Assembly: GCA_910588845.1 (NCBI GenBank)
Contig: CAJURU010000006.1
Span: forward strand, 101,692 to 165,691
Origin: an uncultured Lachnospiraceae bacterium
Lineage (GTDB): Bacteria > Bacillota > Clostridia > Lachnospirales > Lachnospiraceae
Direction: 5' to 3'
DNA: 64,000 bases
The notes below the pieces were generated by a model, which was given only the letters and a program-made list of their open reading frames with translations, was not told the origin of the DNA and did not search any database. Each line of letters begins with the position of its first letter. Position 1 is the stretch's first letter. Positions 9,096 to 19,194 of this stretch are shown piece after piece. Both the position numbers and the translations under genes were made by a program.

Positions 9096-12000
9096 ATGAA
9101 GATGAAAAAGTTGAGAATCCACTGGAGGCTGCCTGGTTTTTTGAAAAAAGCAGCGGCCGGCTGCCTGGCGGCGGCAGTAAGCATTACCAGTTTGCCGGCA
9201 GACAATCCGGGAATTGTTTTTGCAGCGGGGACGCCTGCGGATCGACCGGATGATTCCATTGTCTATTTTGTAGATTGCGGAGATTATACGCCGAATACTG
9301 TGTGTGAGGGGGATCAGTTGGGAACGCACAACAGCGTGACGGACCAGGCGTATGGCGCGGACGCCCAAACAGGCTATCAGTGGGGGATTGTGGATGTTGA
9401 TAAGGAGTATGAGGGGAACGGTGTGAAAAATCCGCAAATTCCAGACAATGGGGGCGTTTACACGGCGAATACCTGGGCGCGGGAATTAGGCGTGGATTTG
9501 ACGAATAAAGCCGGTACAGATCGCTATTCTAAGAACTTTACGGAAAAGGGGCTTGCGGAACGTTTTATAGACTATGCTTTTGAACTGGAGGCTGGAGCTT
9601 ATGAGGTAACGGTAGGGTGTGTGAATCCGTGGGGGGTCTCGAATACTCCTGTTGTCACGGCAAAATTGGAGGGGAAAAACCAGGACACAGTATTATCACG
9701 TGTTTCCGGCGTTTCGGGCATTCCTAACGGGGGAAGTGAAGAGGCAAAAGGGAACATTGCGGTGCCGTCAGGAGGCGATAAACTGACGGTGGACGTCCGT
9801 GGAACCGGAGAGGATAATGCATGTGTCAATGTGGCTTATATTATGATCAAAGAAGTCAGGGCGGATGTCGATTATGACATGGCGGCGCTTACTTTGCCCC
9901 AGAGTACCAAAAAGAACCTTACACTGCCCAAAATCGGCGAGACCGGGTCAGCCATTACATGGAGTTCTTCCATGCAGGAAGTTTTGTCGGATGACGGCAA
10001 GGTGTTGAAGCGTCCGTTATTTGGGGAAGCGGATGCCGAGGTGACGCTGACGGCAAGCGTGAGTAATGGAGAGACCACCAAGACAAGAAATTTCAAAGTG
10101 ATTGTTCCGGCATTGGCGGAAGGGGAAGATCCTTCTTTGGCGCTGGATTTAAAGTTTGACAGCGACGACTTGTCCGACGCTTCTATATATGGGCGTGAGG
10201 TAGTGGCAAATGGAGCCGCGGCCTATGCAGATGGTGTGAAAGGAAGGGCAATTTCCCTGAACGGAAGCACATTTTTGAATTTAGGGAATGACGGTATGCT
10301 TTCCCCCGGCAAATTGAGCCTTTCTTTCTGGATTAACCCCAGCCAGAAGATGGAAGGGGAGCGCGCCATTACCTGGAATAAGACGCAGTGGTACAGTGAC
10401 GGCTGGTATTTGATGTCGGAAAACGATACGACGCCATTGTCGTTGTCTGTGGGACCGGCGGCAAAAGAGCAACAGCCATATATGATTTCCGTATCGGGTG
10501 ACAGGAGCAAGTTCTTCCCGGTCGGGGAATGGACGCATATTCTTGTGACGTATGACAGCGATACGAAAGAGGCAGTTATTTACCGCAATGGAATTCCCCA
10601 GAAGACGATGGTGAAATATCCGTTAAGCGCGACTTCTACCGGGGTCATCGGTCCATGTGAAGATGTGGATAAATCCATCGGATATAACGGTGCGGCTTAT
10701 AAAGGAGCCTATTTGGAAGGTTCTCTCGATGAATACCGTTTGTACGATAAGGTTCTGGATCAGGAGCAGGCGATAGAAGTCTATGAGAAAAGCGGACGTT
10801 CCTTTGACAAACAGGCAGTGGCCCAGATGGACATTGATGCGCTGAGAATCCCGGATACCGTGACAGGCAGGCTTATCCTTGCGGGCAAAGGGGAATCCGG
10901 ATCGGTAATTACCTGGAAGACTTCAGATGCTCATGTGATTTCCCTGGACGGTACGGTAACACGCCCGGAAATCGGCCAGCCGGACAAAACGGTTACGCTG
11001 ACCGCAAAAGCAGTCTTTGCCGGCGGGGAAGCAGCGGAAAAATCATTTACCGTTACGGTAAAAGCAAAGGCAGAGAAGGGACAGGACGGAATCTTAGACT
11101 GCGGTATTGAAAATGTCGCGCTGGCAGACGGATATCTGATGAATGCCGCGCAGAAAGAAAATGATTACCTGTTGAGCATGAACGCTAAGAAGTTCCTGTA
11201 TGAGTTCTACAAAGTGTCCGGCCTGACGCCGCCCACAGAGGAAGGTTATCAGGGCTGGGAGCGCAGCAACGGCACAAATTTCCGCGGCCATACGTTCGGG
11301 CATTACATGTCCGCGCTTTCCCAGGCGTATAAAGGGACGAAAGATGAGAGCGAGAAAGCCAAACTGTTGCAGGAGATCAGAGACGCCGTGGAAGGGCTCA
11401 AAGAATGCCAGGACGCCTATGCGGACATGAAACCGGCGAGCGCAGGCTATGTGTCGGCATTCCGTGAAAGTATTTTAGATAAGATAGATGGCAGCGGGGG
11501 CAGCGATGAAAATGTAATCGTACCCTGGTATAATCTTCACAAGGTTCTTGCCGGCCTGATTGATATTTATACTTTTGCCGATGACAAAGAGCTGGCAAAG
11601 GCTGCGTTGGGAATTGCGGAAAACTTTGGCGAGTATGTATTCAACCGCTGCAGCAAACTGGCAGATAACCAAGTTATGCTCCGCACGGAATACGGCGGCA
11701 TGAACGAAGCCTTATATGAACTTTACGATATTACGGGAAATGCCCATTTTAAGGCAGCGGCAGAATATTTTGACGAGGTGGCGCTGTTTAACTCTCTGGC
11801 GGCGGGCCAGGACGTACTCAATGGCAAGCATGCCAACACGACGATTCCGAAATTGATTGGCGCGCTGAAACGTTATACGGTTATGATGGATAACGAGGAC
11901 TACTATGATGCGCTTACAGAAGAGGAACAGGCAGATTTGGAGAGATATAAGACGGCGGCCGTGAATTTCTGGGATATCGTGGTAGAACACCACACCTATA

Positions 12001-14732
12001 TCACAGGAGGAAACAGCCAGTCGGAACATTTCCATGAGGCAGATAAGCTATACTATGATGCAACGAAGAGTGATTACGACGGCTCAAGTACTTGCGAGAC
12101 ATGTAATACATATAACATGTTGAAATTGTCCAGGGAGCTTTATAAGCTGACGAAGGATAAAAAGTACATGGATTACTATGAGAATACTTATATTAACGCT
12201 ATTCTCTCTTCACAGAACCCGGAGACCGGCACAACCATGTATTTTCAGCCGATGGCGCCCGGATATAATAAAGTATTTAACCGCCCGCACGATGAATTCT
12301 GGTGCTGTACCGGAACTGGTATGGAGAATTTCTCTAAGCTGGGCGACACCATGTACTTTACCGAGCAGTCGGATGTGTATGTCAATATGTATTTCAGCAG
12401 TACCTTTACTTTTGAGAAACAGAATTTAAAACTGACGCAGACAGCGAACATTCCGAACAAGGACGAGGTCACGGTATCTGTCGCCGCAATAGACGGCTCA
12501 AAGGTTGCAGCGGGTACGAATCTCAAATTCCGTATTCCCGATTGGGTTGCGGGGGAGGCGGCAATCCTTGTAAATGGTGAGAAACTTGCAGCTGCGGACA
12601 ACAAAGAGAGCGGTTATGTAACCGTCGCAGACGTGAAGGCCGGGGACGTGATAAAGCTTATCTTTCCCATGGAAGTCAGGGCTTATACAACCCAGGACAA
12701 CCGGGGATTTGCAGCGTTTCGCTATGGTCCGGTTGCCTTGAGCGCAGCGCTGGGAACCAACAATATAGAAGCTTCCAGCCCCAACGGTATCCTTGTGCGT
12801 GTGGGCACGAAGGACAGCGCTTGCCAGACTGTCATCACGGTCCAGAATATGACGGTGGAGGAATGGCTTGGCAAAGTGACGGAAAACCTGGTGAGGATCG
12901 AAGACAGCGAAGATGGGAAAGTGCAGTTTAAGTTAAAGAACACGGATTCCCCGGATTTGATTTACACGCCGCACTTTATGCGCTTCAAAGAGCGTTACGG
13001 GCTGTATATGACGTTTGAGGAACCTGGTTCGGAGGCGGCGCAGAAGCGTATCAGGGACAGGAAAGAGAGGCTCCGCGAGGAGGAGATGGCGATTGACACG
13101 CTCACAAACTTTGACGAGAACAATTCTGAATTTGCCAAGAACCTCAAGTATGAGAAGTCCACTACGGGCAGTTTCAACGGGCGCCTGTACCGTGATGCGC
13201 AGAAGGATGGCTGGTTCAGCTATGATATGCAGATTAATCCGGGGGCGGAGAAAAATTATCTCAAGTGTACCTGGTATTCCGGGGACAAAGGCAGGACCTT
13301 TGGAATTTATATCAATGGGGAAAAATTGCAGGATGTATCAATCAACGAGAATACCGGCGCCAACGTGTTTTACACAGACACAATTGAGATTCCTGAGAAG
13401 TACTGGCGTGAGCCGGAATATAAGAAGGATTCCACGGGAGCGTTTGTGCTGGATGAAGCCGGAAATAAAATTCCCGTTGTCAATGTGAAATTCCAGGGCA
13501 ACGGCTCTGGCTATGTGGGCGGCTTGTATGGCATTATGATTGCGGACACCCTGGAATACAGCCACAATGCCAATTTGTCTGCGCTGAGTTTTGATAAGGG
13601 AAAACTTTCGCCGGCATACAGTGAAGAAGTTAAGAGCTATACGCTGAAGGTTCCCTCTATCACACAGGAGGTTTCCATGAAGGCCTCCCCCAATACGCCC
13701 AGCGGACTGATTTTTATCAACGATATCCTGGTGGACGACGCCATTGCCCAGCGCGTTAAATTGACGGGTCCCTCGACGCCATTCGCTTTTAAAGCCTACG
13801 CACAGGATCATGAGACGGTGGCAGAGTATACGGTTGCCATTGTAAAATCGACGGTGGATGTGTCGGAGCTGGCGGGCAAAATTGAGGAAGCTGAGGGCAT
13901 AGAAAAAGGCAATTACACGGACGCCAGTTACGCAGCCTTCCTCAAAGCGCTAGAAGACGTGAAAAAGGTCATGAACGACCCGGATTCTACGAAGGAGCAG
14001 GTTTTGGCAGCCCAGAAGGCGTTAAGCACAGCGATTGCCAATCTGCAAGAAAAAGGAACGGGAGGAAACGTGGGGACGAAGACAGACTTTACTTCCCTGA
14101 AAAAGACGATCGCGCAGGCCAAGAAGTATAAGGCGGCCAACTACACGGCGGCTAGTTTTAAGGCATTAAAAACTGCTTTGGGCAATGCGCAGAAGGTTGC
14201 CGGGAACACGAAGGCAACGCAGTCTCAGGTGAACGCAGCCGACACGAAGCTGAAAGCCGCCATCAAGGGTCTTGTGAAGCTGAAAGTGGTTTCCACGAAG
14301 AAAGTGACGCTCGGAGCGAAAGAGACTTATTCTGTGGAGGCAAAGGGGTATACCTACAAAACCTCCAACAAGAAGGTTGCCACTGTCAGCAAAAAGGGCA
14401 AAGTGACTGCTAAGAAAACAGGAAAAGCCACTATTAAGGCTACGAATAAGAAAGGCAGAGTAAAAGTTTATAAGATTACAGTTAAGAAAGCGCCTAAGAA
14501 GATTGTAAAAGTCACGCCTTCTAAGAAGACGCTGAAAAAGGGCAAGACCGTGAAGCTGAAAGTGAAACTTCCCAGGGGTACGGCAGGCAAATGCACGTTC
14601 AAGTCGAGCAAGCCGAAAGTAGCGTCCGTCAATGCCAAGGGAGTGGTGAAAGCAAAGAAGAAAGGAACCGCTAAGATTACGGTCAGGACTTACAACAAAA
14701 AGAAAAAGGTTGTGACAATCAAAGTGAAATGA
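9096..14732 (+). CDS. giant secreted GH127-type beta-L-arabinofuranosidase with LamG, FIVAR and Ig-like domains
   Basis: Predicted to act outside the cell on arabinose-containing plant glycans or glycoproteins. The 1878 residues run: signal peptide (1 to about 45), a carbohydrate-binding-like region (about 50-260), a bacterial Ig-like domain, LamG (about 348-560), a second Ig-like domain, the GH127 barrel (about 667-1290), a cadherin-like domain, two FIVAR modules (about 1585-1725) and two Lys-rich Big_2-type domains to the end. Zinc-site residues known from HypBA1 are matched: E1001 and C1003 (TCETCN), C1070 and C1071 (FWCCTG). I chose ATG 9096, with GAGAGG 9 nt upstream; 9075 and 9102 are alternatives. 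No LPXTG is present, so the basic Big_2 tail may hold it to the wall. Confidence 0.88.
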   Translation: MKMKKLRIHWRLPGFLKKAAAGCLAAAVSITSLPADNPGIVFAAGTPADRPDDSIVYFVDCGDYTPNTVCEGDQLGTHNSVTDQAYGADAQTGYQWGIVDVDKEYEGNGVKNPQIPDNGGVYTANTWARELGVDLTNKAGTDRYSKNFTEKGLAERFIDYAFELEAGAYEVTVGCVNPWGVSNTPVVTAKLEGKNQDTVLSRVSGVSGIPNGGSEEAKGNIAVPSGGDKLTVDVRGTGEDNACVNVAYIMIKEVRADVDYDMAALTLPQSTKKNLTLPKIGETGSAITWSSSMQEVLSDDGKVLKRPLFGEADAEVTLTASVSNGETTKTRNFKVIVPALAEGEDPSLALDLKFDSDDLSDASIYGREVVANGAAAYADGVKGRAISLNGSTFLNLGNDGMLSPGKLSLSFWINPSQKMEGERAITWNKTQWYSDGWYLMSENDTTPLSLSVGPAAKEQQPYMISVSGDRSKFFPVGEWTHILVTYDSDTKEAVIYRNGIPQKTMVKYPLSATSTGVIGPCEDVDKSIGYNGAAYKGAYLEGSLDEYRLYDKVLDQEQAIEVYEKSGRSFDKQAVAQMDIDALRIPDTVTGRLILAGKGESGSVITWKTSDAHVISLDGTVTRPEIGQPDKTVTLTAKAVFAGGEAAEKSFTVTVKAKAEKGQDGILDCGIENVALADGYLMNAAQKENDYLLSMNAKKFLYEFYKVSGLTPPTEEGYQGWERSNGTNFRGHTFGHYMSALSQAYKGTKDESEKAKLLQEIRDAVEGLKECQDAYADMKPASAGYVSAFRESILDKIDGSGGSDENVIVPWYNLHKVLAGLIDIYTFADDKELAKAALGIAENFGEYVFNRCSKLADNQVMLRTEYGGMNEALYELYDITGNAHFKAAAEYFDEVALFNSLAAGQDVLNGKHANTTIPKLIGALKRYTVMMDNEDYYDALTEEEQADLERYKTAAVNFWDIVVEHHTYITGGNSQSEHFHEADKLYYDATKSDYDGSSTCETCNTYNMLKLSRELYKLTKDKKYMDYYENTYINAILSSQNPETGTTMYFQPMAPGYNKVFNRPHDEFWCCTGTGMENFSKLGDTMYFTEQSDVYVNMYFSSTFTFEKQNLKLTQTANIPNKDEVTVSVAAIDGSKVAAGTNLKFRIPDWVAGEAAILVNGEKLAAADNKESGYVTVADVKAGDVIKLIFPMEVRAYTTQDNRGFAAFRYGPVALSAALGTNNIEASSPNGILVRVGTKDSACQTVITVQNMTVEEWLGKVTENLVRIEDSEDGKVQFKLKNTDSPDLIYTPHFMRFKERYGLYMTFEEPGSEAAQKRIRDRKERLREEEMAIDTLTNFDENNSEFAKNLKYEKSTTGSFNGRLYRDAQKDGWFSYDMQINPGAEKNYLKCTWYSGDKGRTFGIYINGEKLQDVSINENTGANVFYTDTIEIPEKYWREPEYKKDSTGAFVLDEAGNKIPVVNVKFQGNGSGYVGGLYGIMIADTLEYSHNANLSALSFDKGKLSPAYSEEVKSYTLKVPSITQEVSMKASPNTPSGLIFINDILVDDAIAQRVKLTGPSTPFAFKAYAQDHETVAEYTVAIVKSTVDVSELAGKIEEAEGIEKGNYTDASYAAFLKALEDVKKVMNDPDSTKEQVLAAQKALSTAIANLQEKGTGGNVGTKTDFTSLKKTIAQAKKYKAANYTAASFKALKTALGNAQKVAGNTKATQSQVNAADTKLKAAIKGLVKLKVVSTKKVTLGAKETYSVEAKGYTYKTSNKKVATVSKKGKVTAKKTGKATIKATNKKGRVKVYKITVKKAPKKIVKVTPSKKTLKKGKTVKLKVKLPRGTAGKCTFKSSKPKVASVNAKGVVKAKKKGTAKITVRTYNKKKKVVTIKVK

Positions 14733-14748
14733 GAAAACAGGCAGAGAG

Positions 14749-14780
14749 CCACCGCGTTGGGGAACCGGCGCGGTGGTTTT
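14749..14780 (+). terminator. rho-independent terminator after the GH127 gene
   Basis: CCACCGCG pairs perfectly with CGCGGTGG around a 12 nt loop, and TTTT follows directly. Confidence 0.85.
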
Positions 14781-14858
14781 CTGTACGGTACAGAAATGAT
14801 ATTGGGGAAATTTTATGGCCAGTCAGCAGCTGATTTATAAAATTTTATACTTTCTTTA

Positions 14859-14887
14859 TTGTTTTTTGGCAGAAATGTTTTTATAAT
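14859..14887 (+). promoter_or_regulatory. SigA-type promoter of the RND transporter gene
   Basis: TTGTTT at 14859-14864, a 17 bp spacer and a consensus TATAAT at 14882-14887. Confidence 0.6.
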
Positions 14888-14940
14888 GAAGTCTGAAAAC
14901 TATTCGTCAGCCGAAAGGAAAATGTACAGGAGGAAAAACA

Positions 14941-17900
14941 ATGCTGTCTAAGTTCAGTGTCAAGAAACCCTACACCGTAATCGTGGGAATCGTGCTGGTA
15001 GTTATTTTGGGCGTGGTATCCCTGACGAAAATGAGCACGGATCTTCTGCCGAGTATGAACCTGCCATATGCGATTGTCGTGACCTCATATGCGGGGGCAA
15101 GCCCGGAACAGGTGGAGAGCGCGGTGACGCAGCCGATTGAGGCGGCTATGGCCAGTACCTCCAACATCAAGAATATCAGTTCTACTTCCTCGAACAATAT
15201 GTCAATGGTGGCGCTGGAATTTGAACAGACCGCCAATATGGACTCTGTGACCGTGGAGATGCGCGAAAGCCTGGATCAGATCAGCGGTTATTGGCCGGAC
15301 GAAGTGGGCAACCCGATTATCATGAAACTGAATCCGGATATGCTGCCGATCATGATTGCCGCTGTGGAAGCAGAGGATATGGACAATCTTGAAATCAGCG
15401 ATTATACGGAAAAGGATTTGATCCCCGAGATCGAGAGCGTGGAGGGCGTCGCCTCCGTGTCCGGAACGGGATTGATTAAAGAGTCGGTACAGGTGACGTT
15501 GAGCCAGAAAAAGATTGATGAAATCAATGAGAAGGTGAGAGCGTCTCTGGATGCGAAATTTGCCGATGCCGAGAGCGAGATGACAGATGCTGAGGAGGAG
15601 ATCAGCAGCGGCAAAGATGAATTGAGCAGCGGCCGGAATTCTATGGCCAACCAGATCAGCGATGCGCAAAACCAGCTCAACGATAAGAAGATTGAGCTTT
15701 TCCAGACAGAGACCGACTTAAATAATAAACTTGCAGAGTTAAAGGAGACAAAGAGCCAGACGGAGGCGGGAATTGCCTCATTGACAGAATTGCAGTCTCA
15801 GGTGCAGCAGCTTGTGGAGTCAAAAGCGAAGCTCACAGAAGCGATCGGGAAGATCAAGGCAATGTTGAATCATCCGTCCCAGACAGACCCCGCGCAGGTT
15901 AATCCATCCCAGACAGACCCCACGCAGGTCAATCCATCCCAGACAGACCCCACGCAGGCCAATCCATCCCAGACAGACCCTGCGCAGGGAAATATCCCGC
16001 AAATGGATCCAGCCCAGATGCAGGCCCAGCTTGAACAGGCGAAAGCCCAGCTTACGCAGTTAGAAGCGCAGCTTGCCCAGGTGGAAGAGGGCCTTTCCCA
16101 GATTAAATCACAGCTTGCAGCGCAGGAGGGAAGTACTCTCAAAGCCGACGCCTCGGACAAGAAATTAATTTCCTACATAGCGCAATCTATTACTAAGGCA
16201 GAGCGGGGGCTGGTGCAGATCAATGGAGGCATTGCCGCGATAGAGTCCGGCCTTGCCAGCGTGGCAGAGGGGAAGACGACGATCAATGATACGCTTGCCA
16301 CCTTAAATAAGAGCCAGATTACGGGTTCCGTGGAGATGGGCAGCGCGTCTGCGCAGCTTGCCAGCGGTGAGGAGAAATTACAGCAGGCAAAAGACGAATT
16401 TGAAGATACGAAACAGGAAGCCTACGATGCATCCGATTTGAATAAAATACTTACCATGGAGACGCTTGAGAATATCCTTACGGCGCAGAATTTCTCCATG
16501 CCGGCCGGCTATATCACGGATGAGGGAGAGAGCTATATGGTGCGTGTTGGAGACGCTATAGACAGCGTGGACGCTTTAAAGGACATGGTGTTGATGGATC
16601 TTGGCATGGACGGCGTGGAGACGATTCATTTATCAGATGTGGCAGATATTGTCGTCAATGATAATTCTAAGGATTCCTATGCGCGCTTAAACGGCAGGCC
16701 CGGCGTCATGCTCTCCATTGAGAAACAGACCGGGTATTCTACCGGGGACGTGACGAAGCGTGTCTATAAGAAATTTGAGAGCCTGAAAAAAAATGATGAA
16801 AATTTACAGGTATCAGTTATGATGGATCAGGGAATTTATATAGATATGATTGTGGATTCTGTGCTCAACAATATGATTGTCGGCGCAATTCTCGCCATCA
16901 TTATTTTATTGATTTTCCTCAAGGACATCAAGCCCACCCTGGTTATCGCCTGTTCTATTCCGGTTTCGGTTATTTTTGCCGTGGTGCTCATGTATTTCAG
17001 CGGCGTTACGCTGAATATGATATCTTTGTCCGGCCTGGCTTTGGGAATCGGTATGTTGGTCGATAATTCCATTGTGGTGATTGAGAATGTTTACCGTATG
17101 CGCGGCGAGGGATTGTCAGCCAGGAAAGCGGCTGTCGAAGGCGCCAAACAGGTAGGCGGCGCAATTACGGCGTCAACGCTGACGACGGTTTGCGTGTTTG
17201 CGCCGATTGTATTTGTCGAGGGTATTACACGTCAGCTCTTTGTGGACATGGGGCTCACGATTGCTTATACGCTGCTGGCAAGTCTCGTGATTGCCTTGAC
17301 GTTTGTGCCGATGATGGGTTCAAGGATGCTCAGGAAGACCAAGGAAATCCGTCATCCCTGGTTTGACAAAATACAGGAAGTATATGGTACGGTTCTGGGC
17401 AAATTACTCAGAGTTAAGCTGCTGGTGCTGTTGGTGATGGTAGCGCTGCTCATTGCCAGCGTGTGGGGGTCTCTCTCCAAAGGAACGGAATTTATGCCGG
17501 ATATGGAGAGCACGCAGATGACGGTTACCGTTACGCCGCCCGAGGATGCGGAATTTGCAGAAGCCTGTGAGCTGGCAGATGAAGTTACGGAGAAAGTCAT
17601 GAGTATTTCCGATGTCGAGTCTGTGGGAGCCATGGCCGGCGGAGGCGGTATGGCGTCCGGGCTTATGGGCGGCAGCAGTGGAAATGATATCACGCTCTAT
17701 ATCCTGGTGAAAGAGGATAAAGAGCTTACGAATGACGAGATTGCCGAGGAAATCAAGAATCTGACGAAGGATTCAGAGGCACAGATTAGCGTCAGCACTT
17801 CCGAGATGGACATGGGAGCTATGGCCGGCGAGGGATTGACCGTACAGATCCGGGGACGTGATCTGGATAAATTACAGTCAATGGCCAAGGACGTTACAGA

Positions 17901-18930
17901 GATTGTCAGTAAGGTAGAGGGTACTACGGATGTGGCGTCTAACGCTGAGGAGACGGAGAAAGAGTTCCGCATTACCGTGGATAAGGAGAAAGCCGCCAGG
18001 TATGGCATGACCGTAGCGCAGATTTACCAGATTGTCGGCGAGCGGATGGCCGACGATACGTCGGACGATACGATTTCCACGGATATAAAAGATTATGAAA
18101 TCTATTTAGAGAGCGTGGATCAAAGCGAGGCCACGATTGACAGCCTCAAGAATGCGACGTTTACCTATACCGATAAGGAGAGCGGTGACGAGGAAGAAAT
18201 TAAGCTCTCGCAGGTGGCGGATTTTGAAGAGCTGGAGAGTTTGACTTCTATCTCGCGTGAAGGGCAGGAGCGTTATGTACAGGTGAGTGCGGCGATTGAC
18301 AATGGTTACAATGTAGGCTTGGTCGGCGATAAGGTGCGTAAGGCGGTGCAGGATTATGAAGTGCCGGAGGGTTATTCTATAGAAATGACCGGTGAGGATG
18401 AAAGTATCAATGAGGCTATGGAGCAGCTGGTGCTGATGTTGATCCTTGCGCTGGCCTTTATCTACCTGATAATGGTAGCGCAGTTTCAATCCTTGCGCGC
18501 GCCCTTTATCATTCTCTTTACGGTGCCGCTGGCCATGACAGGCGGGTTTGGCGCGCTGCTGATTACCGGCAATGTCCTCAGCATCATTTCCATGATTGGC
18601 TTTATCATGCTGGTGGGCATCATTGTAAATAATGGTATTGTGATGGTGGAATATATCAATCAGCTCAGGAAGGAGGGCGTTGGCAAACGCGAGGCCATCA
18701 TAACGGCGGGTAAGACGCGTCTGCGCCCCATCCTCATGACGGCGCTGACAACGATTTTTGCGATGTCCACGATGGCGTTTGGCTCCGATATGGGCTCCGA
18801 TATGGGAAGACCGATGGCGATCGTCACAATTGGCGGTATGATTTACGGAACGCTGATGACGCTGGTGGTAGTGCCCTGCATTTATGACTTGTTCTACAGC
18901 AACAAGAGCATGGTGGAGGAAGAACTGTAA
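14941..18930 (+). CDS. RND (HAE1/AcrB-like) transporter with a coiled-coil insertion
   Basis: Proton-driven export pump of the cytoplasmic membrane. The 1329 residues are about 300 longer than AcrB. TM1 begins at about residue 13; the long first extracytoplasmic loop carries an insertion (about residues 200-500) with heptad-like Glu/Gln/Leu-rich coiled coil and a Pro-Ser-Gln-Thr tandem repeat. The TM blocks are typical: GLALGIGMLVDNSIVVIENV (TM4 with the proton-relay Asp) and a second bundle near residues 1160-1310. No periplasmic adaptor or TolC gene is adjacent, as expected without an outer membrane. The start ATG 14941 follows AGGAGG. The substrate is unknown. Confidence 0.9.
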   Translation: MLSKFSVKKPYTVIVGIVLVVILGVVSLTKMSTDLLPSMNLPYAIVVTSYAGASPEQVESAVTQPIEAAMASTSNIKNISSTSSNNMSMVALEFEQTANMDSVTVEMRESLDQISGYWPDEVGNPIIMKLNPDMLPIMIAAVEAEDMDNLEISDYTEKDLIPEIESVEGVASVSGTGLIKESVQVTLSQKKIDEINEKVRASLDAKFADAESEMTDAEEEISSGKDELSSGRNSMANQISDAQNQLNDKKIELFQTETDLNNKLAELKETKSQTEAGIASLTELQSQVQQLVESKAKLTEAIGKIKAMLNHPSQTDPAQVNPSQTDPTQVNPSQTDPTQANPSQTDPAQGNIPQMDPAQMQAQLEQAKAQLTQLEAQLAQVEEGLSQIKSQLAAQEGSTLKADASDKKLISYIAQSITKAERGLVQINGGIAAIESGLASVAEGKTTINDTLATLNKSQITGSVEMGSASAQLASGEEKLQQAKDEFEDTKQEAYDASDLNKILTMETLENILTAQNFSMPAGYITDEGESYMVRVGDAIDSVDALKDMVLMDLGMDGVETIHLSDVADIVVNDNSKDSYARLNGRPGVMLSIEKQTGYSTGDVTKRVYKKFESLKKNDENLQVSVMMDQGIYIDMIVDSVLNNMIVGAILAIIILLIFLKDIKPTLVIACSIPVSVIFAVVLMYFSGVTLNMISLSGLALGIGMLVDNSIVVIENVYRMRGEGLSARKAAVEGAKQVGGAITASTLTTVCVFAPIVFVEGITRQLFVDMGLTIAYTLLASLVIALTFVPMMGSRMLRKTKEIRHPWFDKIQEVYGTVLGKLLRVKLLVLLVMVALLIASVWGSLSKGTEFMPDMESTQMTVTVTPPEDAEFAEACELADEVTEKVMSISDVESVGAMAGGGGMASGLMGGSSGNDITLYILVKEDKELTNDEIAEEIKNLTKDSEAQISVSTSEMDMGAMAGEGLTVQIRGRDLDKLQSMAKDVTEIVSKVEGTTDVASNAEETEKEFRITVDKEKAARYGMTVAQIYQIVGERMADDTSDDTISTDIKDYEIYLESVDQSEATIDSLKNATFTYTDKESGDEEEIKLSQVADFEELESLTSISREGQERYVQVSAAIDNGYNVGLVGDKVRKAVQDYEVPEGYSIEMTGEDESINEAMEQLVLMLILALAFIYLIMVAQFQSLRAPFIILFTVPLAMTGGFGALLITGNVLSIISMIGFIMLVGIIVNNGIVMVEYINQLRKEGVGKREAIITAGKTRLRPILMTALTTIFAMSTMAFGSDMGSDMGRPMAIVTIGGMIYGTLMTLVVVPCIYDLFYSNKSMVEEEL
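15869..16020 (+). repeat. 30 bp in-frame tandem repeat inside the RND gene
   Basis: Near-identical units at 15871-15900, 15901-15930, 15931-15960 and 15961-15990, with a degenerate fifth unit to 16020. They encode the decapeptide NPSQTDPTQV. Copy number is likely to vary between strains by slippage without changing frame. Confidence 0.95.
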
Positions 18931-18940
18931 CTATTTTACT

Positions 18941-19103
18941 GTTACAGTTCAGCCCGCGCCATTCGCAAAGATGCCTACGGCATTTTCTCGACGCTTCGCG
19001 TCTAACTTTGCTCATAAATTGGCGCTCCGCTCATCGCTAATATTATGTGTTCATTCATGCAAGCATGATTCACCCATAATATTGGCGATGGCTGAACTGT
19101 GAC
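18941..19103. repeat. cloverleaf-like intergenic inverted-repeat element, 163 bp
   Basis: The outer arms GTTACAGTTCAGCC (18941-18954) and GGCTGAACTGTGAC (19090-19103) pair almost fully. Inside are GCAAAG/CTTTGC (18965-18970 with 19006-19011) enclosing two hairpins, ATGCC/GGCAT and GACGC/GCGTC. A third 15 bp stem, ATCGCTAATATTATG with CATAATATTGGCGAT (19033-19047 with 19075-19089), is capped by TCATGC/GCATGA. It begins 10 bp after the RND stop. It could be a palindromic mobile repeat, a structured RNA or a complex terminator; no T-run follows. Confidence 0.7.
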
Positions 19104-19131
19104 TATTACTATTATTTTACAAAAATATTAC

Positions 19132-19160
19132 TTGACAATTTGTCGTTTTGCTTTTAATAT
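19132..19160 (+). promoter_or_regulatory. SigA-type promoter of valS
   Basis: Consensus TTGACA at 19132-19137, a 17 bp spacer and TAATAT at 19155-19160. The transcript would have a leader of about 245 nt, most of it the MITE-like element. Confidence 0.65.
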
Positions 19161-19194
19161 GAAGAGATAAGTAACGAGCATACCGCGAAGATAC

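Noticed and set aside
12245..12604. Long minus-strand frames opposite the GH127, valS and other large genes
   Set aside because: They are shadows of strongly supported genes on the + strand, with no ribosome binding sites or family features.
15869..16020. Regular 30 bp repeats that could suggest a CRISPR array
   Set aside because: The units are contiguous without spacers and encode an in-frame decapeptide repeat.
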